The position numbers and the translations under genes are program-made. The notes under the pieces were generated by a model. It was not told where the DNA came from. It saw nothing but the letters and a program-made list of their open reading frames with translations, and did not search any database. Below are positions 5,550 to 10,621 of a stretch of DNA of 10,621 bases, one piece after another (position 1 is the stretch's first letter; every line of letters begins with the position of its first letter). The stretch covers positions 1 through 10,621 of the forward strand of contig CAJOPQ010000022.1 in NCBI GenBank assembly GCA_905236445.1, read 5' to 3'. This DNA comes from an uncultured Clostridia bacterium (GTDB lineage: Bacteria > Bacillota > Clostridia > Christensenellales > UBA1242).

Positions 5550-6803
5550 ATGTTTATATATGTAATAGAAGAAGGTGATTCTCTGTATCAAATAGCCAAT
5601 AGATTTGGCTCTACAATCGATGATATCTCAAGAACGAATACACTTAACGTTAACGATACACTTGTCATTGGTCAGGCAATAGTAATACCTGTAGACGATG
5701 TTGTATATACAGTGCAATCAGGTGATACATTATATAGAATTGCCAGAAATTATCAAGTGCCACTTAACATGTTAATAAGGGCAAATGATTTGGGAAGCAG
5801 TACAACGATTTATCCAGGTCAAAAATTAGTAATACCATATGAGAATTTTGATACTTTTCAAGTTCTTACTAATGGATTTGTTTTGCCCGGAATCAATGAA
5901 GAAATATTTGGCAACACATTGCCATATCTGAATTATCTAAGTATATTTAGTTATGAGGTAATGGAAGATGGCAATGTAAGACCAGTTAATGATGAAAGGT
6001 ACATAACTCAAGCCAAAACACAAAATGTAAGGCCGTTAATGACTATTACTAATATTAATGGAACTGGATTTAGTGGTGAGGTTGCTCATCAGATTTTTGT
6101 CAACGATGATGCTAGAAATAATCTATTCAATGAGATTTTGCATATTCTTAATGACAAGGGCTTCTATGGATTGGTTGTTGATTTCGAATACTTATATCCA
6201 GACGATAGAGATGCTTATACTGATTTTTTAGAGAATTTAAGTCAGATTCTAAGACAAAACGGCTATCTAATCGCAGTTGCTGTCGCACCAAAGACTTCTG
6301 AATTCCAAACGGGCAACTTATATCAAGCTCACGACTATGAGGCTATAGGGCGTATAGCAGATATGGTTATTATAATGACTTATGAATGGGGGTATTTGTA
6401 TGGAGATCCTCAAGCGATTTCTCCTGCTAACAAGATTGAAGATGTCATTAAATATGCAGTAACACAAATTCCGTCTAACAAAATACTTTTGGGAGTATCT
6501 AACTATGCATATGACTGGACTCTGCCTTATGTAAGAGGAAGTGCGGCTATGTATTTAAGTAATATGCAAGCATTGGATCTTGCAAGAAAAAAAGGCAGTA
6601 ATATTCAATTTGATGAGGTTGCCATGTCACCATTTTTCACTTATTACGAGCCAAATGCTCAGCATATTGTGTGGTTTGAAGACGCTAGAAGCTTATATGC
6701 AAAACTCAATATAGTAACTAAATATAATCTGCTTGGAATAAGTTATTGGAATATCAACTACTGGATTAATCCATCTGGAATTATTGAAAGGGCGAATATC
6801 TAA
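5550..6803 (+). CDS. LysM-GH18 spore cortex hydrolase, SleL/YaaH-like
   Basis: The 417-residue protein has two N-terminal LysM domains (about 2-47 and 51-96, each with a GDSLYQIA/GDTLYRIA start and an I-x-P end) that bind peptidoglycan. A family 18 glycosidase domain runs from about 108 to the end. The acid motif reads GLVVDFEYLYP, with Asp211 and the likely proton donor Glu213. MTYEWGY near 275 and a SYWNINYW stretch near the C-terminus are typical active-site strands. This architecture matches SleL/YaaH N-acetylglucosaminidases of spore formers, which digest muramic-lactam cortex fragments. There is no signal peptide, consistent with synthesis in the mother cell and LysM-driven spore targeting (inference). 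AGAGGAG at 5535-5541, eight bases upstream, fixes the start. It stands alone between two terminators. Confidence 0.9.
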   Translation: MFIYVIEEGDSLYQIANRFGSTIDDISRTNTLNVNDTLVIGQAIVIPVDDVVYTVQSGDTLYRIARNYQVPLNMLIRANDLGSSTTIYPGQKLVIPYENFDTFQVLTNGFVLPGINEEIFGNTLPYLNYLSIFSYEVMEDGNVRPVNDERYITQAKTQNVRPLMTITNINGTGFSGEVAHQIFVNDDARNNLFNEILHILNDKGFYGLVVDFEYLYPDDRDAYTDFLENLSQILRQNGYLIAVAVAPKTSEFQTGNLYQAHDYEAIGRIADMVIIMTYEWGYLYGDPQAISPANKIEDVIKYAVTQIPSNKILLGVSNYAYDWTLPYVRGSAAMYLSNMQALDLARKKGSNIQFDEVAMSPFFTYYEPNAQHIVWFEDARSLYAKLNIVTKYNLLGISYWNINYWINPSGIIERANI

Positions 6804-6804
6804 C

Positions 6805-6836
6805 AAAAATGCTAGCATTTAATTGCTAGCATTTTT
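6805..6836. terminator. Bidirectional terminator between the GH18 gene and ylmC
   Basis: A perfect 13-base hairpin, AAAAATGCTAGCA (6805-6817) with TGCTAGCATTTTT (6824-6836), has a six-base loop. It yields a U run on both strands. It begins two bases after the GH18 stop and overlaps the ylmC stop codon. Confidence 0.9.
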
Positions 6837-7167
6837 AAATGTTTTGTTCTTCGTATGGCTCATCAATATAGGATTTGTGCAACTCTGGATTTTTTTGTTG
6901 TTTTTTATCTTTAACATCCATAGACGAGACTTGATTAAGATCAACTAATATTACATCTTTGCCAATCTTAACAATACAGTTATAAGGAATAAAGACATCT
7001 GATGATGGCTTGAAAATAGCAAATTTTGCATTACAATTAGGCACAACAAAACCAAGCACTCTTGCACACTTGGTGTCTATGATCATATCAATTATATTAC
7101 CTAACCGTTTTCCGTTGAAAACATTAACGACCTCTTTAGCTCTTAGGTCACAAAAAGAAATCTGCAT
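6835..7167 (-). CDS. ylmC: PRC-barrel sporulation-associated protein, YlmC/YmxH family
   Basis: The 110-residue product opens with MQISFCDLRAKEVVNVFNGK and continues RLGNIIDMIID, VLGFVVP, FIPYNCIVKIGKDVILVD. That is the PRC-barrel pattern of the YlmC/YmxH family found throughout endospore formers. The exact biochemical role is not known; the barrel is thought to mediate protein contacts. The barrel covers about 1-77; the charged tail (78-110) is longer than usual and ends in an acidic stretch. It carries four cysteines (6, 34, 45, 64). AGGAGA at 7177-7182 is nine bases from the ATG. It is divergent from nrdR; ylmC and nrdR are often close together in Clostridia. A perfect Spo0A-box sequence lies 34 bases upstream of the start codon, fitting control during sporulation onset. 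Confidence 0.88.
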   Translation of the reverse strand: MQISFCDLRAKEVVNVFNGKRLGNIIDMIIDTKCARVLGFVVPNCNAKFAIFKPSSDVFIPYNCIVKIGKDVILVDLNQVSSMDVKDKKQQKNPELHKSYIDEPYEEQNI

Positions 7168-7200
7168 ATTTATTTTTCTCCTGTTATTATATATGCTAAT

Positions 7201-7208
7201 TTCGACAA
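7201..7208 (-). promoter_or_regulatory. Putative Spo0A box (TTGTCGAA)
   Basis: Reading the minus strand, TTGTCGAA matches the known Spo0A-binding consensus (TTGTCGAA, core TGNCGAA) exactly. It lies 34 bases before the ylmC start codon in non-coding DNA. Spo0A is the master regulator of sporulation entry in Bacilli and Clostridia. Whether it would activate or repress is unclear because the ylmC promoter is not well defined. Confidence 0.55.
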
Positions 7209-7213
7209 ATTAA

Positions 7214-7227
7214 GTACCAAGTAGACA
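7214..7227 (-). promoter_or_regulatory. Shared promoter motif TGTCTACTTGGTAC, copy 2 (ylmC)
   Basis: On the minus strand this 14-mer differs from the groES copy in one position. It lies 47-60 bases before the ylmC start. Flanking promoter elements are poor here (ATTATT, 16 bases, TAATTT), so the ylmC promoter might need an activator. Confidence 0.45.
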
Positions 7228-7293
7228 TAATAATTTGTAATAAGTTATTTTTTGACTTATTTACTTAAATCCATAAATTATACTTGAAATAAA

Positions 7294-7322
7294 TTTACAA
7301 GTGTCTACTTATTTGATATATT
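7294..7322 (+). promoter_or_regulatory. Sigma-A promoter of the nrdR unit
   Basis: TTTACA at 7294-7299 and TATATT at 7317-7322 are 17 bases apart, each matching consensus in five of six positions. The leader would be about 30 bases. An inverted repeat TACTTAT (7306-7312) and ATAAGTA (7324-7330) spans the -10 element and could be an operator. Confidence 0.6.
7302..7310 (+). promoter_or_regulatory. Shared promoter motif TGTCTACTT, copy 3 (nrdR)
   Basis: This exact nine-base copy lies within the spacer of the nrdR promoter, two bases after the -35 element; in groES the same motif starts one base after the -35. Both are preceded by AAATTT at the same offset. It also forms AAGT-gtct-ACTT, a small palindrome at 7299-7310. 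Confidence 0.45.
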
Positions 7323-7359
7323 TATAAGTACTAATATATGTTAATGAGGTGATAAAGCG

Positions 7360-7827
7360 ATGAAATGTCCATTTTGTGGCAATTTAGATAGTAAAGTTGT
7401 AGATAGCAGAAGCAGTGAAGAAAACAATCAGATAAGACGAAGACGAGAATGTGTTGCTTGTGGCAAAAGATATACAACATTCGAAGCGATAGAGACTATG
7501 CCGATATTGGTAATCAAGAGTGATGGAACTAGGCAGGCATTTGATGCTAGCAAATTAAAAAGAGGAATACTTAGAGCTTGTGAAAAAAGACCTATTAGCA
7601 TGGCTCAGATAGACATGGTCGTCAACGATATTCAGAAAACAATTCAGAACAATTTAGAACAAGAAATTACAAGCAAACAAGTTGGCGAAATGGTTATGTC
7701 AAGATTGAAATCTTTGGACGATGTTGCATATGTGAGATTCGCAAGTGTATATAGGAAGTTTGCAGATCTTACACATTTTATAGACTTCCTAGAGGATTTC
7801 AAGAAAGACGCAGATACTGTTGAATAA
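7360..7827 (+). CDS. nrdR: Transcriptional repressor NrdR
   Basis: NrdR senses dATP/ATP and represses ribonucleotide reductase genes. The 155-residue length is standard. A zinc ribbon at the N-terminus has Cys3, Cys6, Cys31 and Cys34 (MKCPFCG, CVACGKRYTTFE). Between the pairs lies the conserved basic RRRRE stretch. The rest is an ATP-cone domain (about 49-139: VIKSDGTRQAFDASKLKRGI, CEKRPIS, YVRFASVYRKF). GAGGTGAT at 7346-7353, six bases from the ATG, supports the start. It has its own sigma-A promoter and leads a run with an unknown membrane protein and spoIIP. No classical NrdR-box pair was recognised nearby, so autoregulation cannot be claimed. Confidence 0.97.
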   Translation: MKCPFCGNLDSKVVDSRSSEENNQIRRRRECVACGKRYTTFEAIETMPILVIKSDGTRQAFDASKLKRGILRACEKRPISMAQIDMVVNDIQKTIQNNLEQEITSKQVGEMVMSRLKSLDDVAYVRFASVYRKFADLTHFIDFLEDFKKDADTVE

Positions 7828-7855
7828 TAATTATATAACTATACACAATAATACA

Positions 7856-7863
7856 AAGAGGAG
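7856..7863 (+). promoter_or_regulatory. Ribosome binding site choosing ATG 7874
   Basis: AAGAGGAG lies ten bases before the in-frame ATG at 7874. No Shine-Dalgarno precedes the alternative TTG at 7820, which would overlap the end of nrdR by eight bases. Confidence 0.65.
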
Positions 7864-7873
7864 AAAATATATT

Positions 7874-8449
7874 ATGCCTTTTTGTATTATTTTTTTGTGC
7901 CTTGTTGTAATTTATATTATTTGTTTTGAGAAGATGTCGCTAGACAAAGTTATAAATATTGTATTGTCTTTAGGATTTGTTGCGTCATTGTTTTTTGCAA
8001 CGACTTCATTAGGTGATTGTAGAATAAATTTTGTATTTATAATCTTATTGTTTGTCTTACTAATGTACACTTCTATACAAGTTAATTACAAGACGATATT
8101 AGTATATTTTTGTGTGTCAATTATTCTATCCATTATATACTTGTTAGCAATAAATTATAATATTTTCCTGTCTATCGATTATTCTTATCGTTTTGCATTA
8201 TGTATATATATTCTGCCAATATTATTTAACAATTTGTCAACAAAATCTAATTTATTGTTAATAAGTATTGAATTGGTATATATTATGGTGTGTGAATATT
8301 TGCTATGGATGTCGCAGTTACAATTCGTGGAATTTAATTATGTTAACCTTCTAAACATGGCAACAATATTATTGGCAGTAGTGATTGCAAAACAAATAGC
8401 TGTGAAGAATTTAAGGAGATATAGAAATGAAGCGAGTTATAAAAATTAG
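7874..8449 (+). CDS. Unrecognised polytopic membrane protein between nrdR and spoIIP
   Basis: I do not recognise this 191-residue protein. It is almost entirely hydrophobic, with about seven spans (roughly 2-18, 26-45, 51-67, 74-93, 106-120, 126-146 and 156-174) and a basic cytoplasmic end (KNLRRYRNEASYK). No catalytic motif stands out. Conserved-looking polar points inside membrane stretches are Glu133 and Glu141. The ATG at 7874 is preferred for its good ribosome site; a TTG at 7820 would add 18 polar residues including KRRK, which would be a plausible cytoplasmic anchor, so that start is not excluded. It overlaps spoIIP by 23 bases, implying coupled translation. Being made with SpoIIP, it might assist septal remodelling, but it does not look like SpoIIM and this is only inference. 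Confidence 0.75.
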   Translation: MPFCIIFLCLVVIYIICFEKMSLDKVINIVLSLGFVASLFFATTSLGDCRINFVFIILLFVLLMYTSIQVNYKTILVYFCVSIILSIIYLLAINYNIFLSIDYSYRFALCIYILPILFNNLSTKSNLLLISIELVYIMVCEYLLWMSQLQFVEFNYVNLLNMATILLAVVIAKQIAVKNLRRYRNEASYKN

Positions 8450-9518
8450 TGTGATAATTTTAGCATTATTGATTACAACCATAATGCCAGATTATGTATA
8501 TGCCGATACTGAGAATTTCGACCATTATACTATATATAATGAAGTGGGAGAGTATTTGTTTGAGAAAACGGGTGTAGAAGTTGGCGATTATTATATTTCT
8601 AATAAATATCAGAAATATGAAGTAATTTCTATAGATGATACAACTGGCACTGGAGTTGCTAAATTTCTATATACAATTGAGAAACCGAAAGTCAATTTCA
8701 ATCCATATGCCAACCCAATATCAACCAATACTAACAAAGTAATTTGTATGTATATGACTCATAATGATGAGAGTTATGTTCCAACTGACGGGACTGAAAG
8801 TGTATATGGTGCAGGGGGTATACACGATGTTGCAAAACATTTTGCCAATGCTCTTGAATCGTATGGAATAACAACACACGTTAATGAGACTCTACATATT
8901 CCGCACGATACATCTGCCTATTCGAGAAGTAGCTTAACTGCAAAGAAATTAATACAAGATTATGAGCCAAATGCAATATTTGATATTCACAGAGATGGAG
9001 CTAGTAGGGCATATTATATCAACAAAGATTCTAATGGCAGAGAAAATTGCATGGTAAGAATGGTTGTGGGCAAAGCAAATTCTAGCATGGAGATTAATGA
9101 GCAATTCGCAATATATCTAATGGCAGTGGCCGATGAGATCTCTCCAGGATTATTTAAAGATATTTATTATGCCAAAGGCCATTATAACCAAGCGTTGCAT
9201 CCTAAGGCACTGCTTTTCGAATTTGGTAGTCATATGGTAGAAAAAAGCCTTGCCATGTCAGCTAGTGATAAACTTGCTAAGGTTGTAAATACTGCCTTGT
9301 TTAACACAACAGTTGATAATGAATCTGGCGAAATATCTATTAATAATTCGCCAACCGAAAGTACTCCAACCATCAACGATGCTTTGGATACATCGTATGA
9401 CAACATTTCTAAATCTAATGCAAACATAATATTAAGAATTTTAATTTTAGCTATTGGTGTTGCAATAACTATATGGATAGTATCCAAAATATTAAAAAAA
9501 TATAACGCCGATGAATAG
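8427..9518 (+). CDS. spoIIP: Stage II sporulation protein P (SpoIIP)
   Basis: SpoIIP is the peptidoglycan amidase/endopeptidase that, with SpoIID and SpoIIM, thins septal wall and drives engulfment. The 363-residue product has an N-terminal signal or anchor at about 4-26 ending VYA-D. The catalytic domain runs from about 100 to 290, with MTHNDESYVP (His112, Glu115), FDIHRDG (His188) and GHYNQALHPKALLFEFG (Glu265), matching the zinc ligands and catalytic glutamate of the amidase_3-like fold. The usual G-x-x-NT-x-EE after the last strand is GSHMVEKS here. After a Ser/Thr/Asn-rich linker (about 298-332), a second membrane span (about 334-355) and a KKYNADE end follow, unlike B. subtilis SpoIIP, which is held by its N-terminus. 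AAGGAG at 8413-8418 is eight bases from the ATG. It overlaps the preceding gene by 23 bases. Confidence 0.95.
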   Translation: MKRVIKISVIILALLITTIMPDYVYADTENFDHYTIYNEVGEYLFEKTGVEVGDYYISNKYQKYEVISIDDTTGTGVAKFLYTIEKPKVNFNPYANPISTNTNKVICMYMTHNDESYVPTDGTESVYGAGGIHDVAKHFANALESYGITTHVNETLHIPHDTSAYSRSSLTAKKLIQDYEPNAIFDIHRDGASRAYYINKDSNGRENCMVRMVVGKANSSMEINEQFAIYLMAVADEISPGLFKDIYYAKGHYNQALHPKALLFEFGSHMVEKSLAMSASDKLAKVVNTALFNTTVDNESGEISINNSPTESTPTINDALDTSYDNISKSNANIILRILILAIGVAITIWIVSKILKKYNADE

Positions 9519-9558
9519 TTGATACAAATTTACAATTTGCAAAATTTATATAATTTAT

Positions 9559-9588
9559 TTTACATCTTAACGACATATTTGTTATACT
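9559..9588 (+). promoter_or_regulatory. Extended -10 sigma-A promoter of the zinc-ribbon gene
   Basis: TTTACA at 9559-9564 and TATACT at 9583-9588 are 18 bases apart, with the extended TGn just before the -10 (TG at 9580-9581). The start site would be near 9595. No convincing terminator was seen after spoIIP, only a weak CAAATT/AATTTG repeat at 9525-9539 with no T run, so read-through from spoIIP is possible. Confidence 0.65.
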
Positions 9589-9636
9589 TTTTATATATTA
9601 TATAAATAGTTGTATGCTATTAGAAAGGTGAATTAT

Positions 9637-10621
9637 ATGAAATGTAGTGTATGTGGCAATGAAATGCAACCTAACAGTACAAGGTGTAGTGTTTGTGGAA
9701 CAATAAATGATAATGATACTGCAAAAGCTTTATCTAATATTTCTGCGTTTGCTAATGCTTTGAAGGCTAATAGAAAAATTAATAATGATGAAAAAGCATA
9801 TGATGTTGATGCAAAGAAAGTCTCAACTAAAGATGTAGATTTCGATGATCTTTATTCTAAGGATATTAATTTAGAGCCAAGTGAAGAAGATGTTGATGAA
9901 GATTTTGATCTTAATGCTTTTTATGAATCGGCTAAGGAACGGGAGATACTTGATGCAAAAACTAAAGCAGAAAAGGCGCCAGTCAGTCAAAATAACAATC
10001 AGAATCAGGTGGTTAGTAGCACCAAAGAAGTAAAATTTGTGCAAGATGATTCCGATAATATCCCTAATGATAATAAAGATGAAATTGACGAACAATCAGT
10101 TGAACTTGAAATGGACGATAGCAGTCAGCAAGATATTGTAGATGCTGACAACGAATCAGAAGATTCTATTCAATTCGATATGGAAGAGTCAGATGAGTCT
10201 TCTGCTGAGGAAATGTCGAGTGACGAAGATAATTCCTCCGATCAAGACGAATTGTCGAGTGAAGATGATACTACAGGTTCTAGTGACGATCATTTATCGA
10301 TCAACTTTGATGAAGAAGATGATGAGACAACTAATGAGAATCTTGGATATTTGAAACCAAATGAGCTAAGCAATAGTGATGTAGAAGATTCTAATGGTGT
10401 ATCTATTCAATACAATGAAGAAGTTAATACAGACAACGCTCAGACCGATGAACCACAGGAAGATTTTTCTGCAGTAAAAGCAGAAGATGTCCCATTTACA
10501 GAATTAGAAGAAAAAGCAAATAGTAATGTAAGCGACAGTAATCCTATTGTAATCCCAGACAAAGATGTAGTTGGTGTAGATGCGAAGAATAATACAGCAC
10601 ACGCTGAGCCTAAGACAAAAG
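9637..10621 (+). CDS. Zinc-ribbon protein with long acidic, likely disordered region (partial)
   Basis: The frame opens at ATG 9637 and stays open to the window edge for 328 complete codons, so the C-terminus is missing. AAAGGTG at 9624-9630, six bases upstream, and a good promoter support the start. The first 20 residues form a zinc ribbon: MKCSVCGNEMQPNSTRCSVC, with Cys3, Cys6, Cys17 and Cys20. After a short, mildly basic helix-like segment (about 29-48), the protein becomes Asp/Glu/Ser/Asn rich with almost no hydrophobic clusters, most strongly at about 135-235, and should be disordered. A short repeat (EMSSDED, ELSSEDD) is visible inside. Similar zinc-ribbon starts often front membrane or regulatory proteins in Clostridia whose identity depends on the C-terminal half, so no function is assigned. 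Confidence 0.85.
   Translation, partial: MKCSVCGNEMQPNSTRCSVCGTINDNDTAKALSNISAFANALKANRKINNDEKAYDVDAKKVSTKDVDFDDLYSKDINLEPSEEDVDEDFDLNAFYESAKEREILDAKTKAEKAPVSQNNNQNQVVSSTKEVKFVQDDSDNIPNDNKDEIDEQSVELEMDDSSQQDIVDADNESEDSIQFDMEESDESSAEEMSSDEDNSSDQDELSSEDDTTGSSDDHLSINFDEEDDETTNENLGYLKPNELSNSDVEDSNGVSIQYNEEVNTDNAQTDEPQEDFSAVKAEDVPFTELEEKANSNVSDSNPIVIPDKDVVGVDAKNNTAHAEPKTK

Noticed and set aside
7186..7191. TATAAT on the minus strand as the ylmC -10 element
   Set aside because: Transcription would start within the ylmC Shine-Dalgarno, and no -35 lies 17 bases upstream.
7252..7284. TTGACT (7252) with TATACT (7279) as the nrdR promoter
   Set aside because: The spacer is 21 bases, too long for sigma-A; TTTACA-17-TATATT at 7294-7322 is better placed.
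7820..7873. TTG 7820 as the start of the membrane gene
   Set aside because: No ribosome site precedes it, whereas ATG 7874 has AAGAGGAG; kept only as an alternative because of the eight-base overlap with nrdR.
10142..10354. 70-codon plus-strand frame and a minus-strand frame at 9871-10095
   Set aside because: Both are shadows of the zinc-ribbon/acidic gene that is open from 9637 to the edge.

Overview
The window looks like part of the chromosome of an endospore-forming, strongly AT-rich Bacillota, most likely a member of the Clostridia. Three genes point to sporulation or spores: spoIIP, a YlmC/YmxH PRC-barrel gene, and a LysM plus GH18 hydrolase of the SleL/YaaH type. Reading frames fit the standard bacterial code, and clear Shine-Dalgarno sites precede most genes. 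I saw no rRNA, tRNA, CRISPR array, insertion sequence or phage gene.

Layout. (1) 155-1099 (+) is a polytopic membrane protein with a lysine-rich tail; it converges on groEL and shares a bidirectional terminator with it. (2) 1141-3031 (-) is groES-groEL, a divergent chaperonin pair with an 8-base gene overlap and no visible CIRCE operator. (3) 3204-5412 (+) holds a membrane-anchored SPOR-like protein, lspA and rluD, followed by a strong terminator. (4) 5550-6803 (+) is the LysM-GH18 gene, which converges on ylmC across another bidirectional terminator. (5) 6835-7167 (-) is ylmC, divergent from nrdR across 192 bases dense in regulatory-looking signals. (6) 7360-9518 (+) is a tight run of nrdR, an unrecognised membrane protein and spoIIP. 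(7) 9637 to the right edge (+) is an incomplete gene for a zinc-ribbon protein with a long acidic, probably disordered region. No stretch longer than 300 bases lacks a gene; the longest intergenic spans are 7168-7359, 3032-3203 and 1-154.

How they work together. LspA matures lipoproteins, RluD modifies 23S rRNA and GroES/GroEL fold proteins, all housekeeping roles. SpoIIP trims septal peptidoglycan at engulfment, the GH18 enzyme probably acts on spore cortex, and YlmC is a conserved sporulation-associated protein. NrdR (dNTP supply) sits at the head of the run that contains spoIIP.

The observations most worth pursuing are: a 9-base motif (TGTCTACTT, extended to TGTCTACTTnGTAC at two sites) shared by the promoter regions of groES, ylmC and nrdR; a perfect Spo0A box in front of ylmC; a GroEL without its Gly-Met tail paired with a GroES that carries Cys in its mobile loop; and the open-ended zinc-ribbon/acidic protein. 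I do not claim a proven new system. The best candidate for undescribed biology is a shared control circuit joining the chaperonin, ylmC and nrdR promoters.
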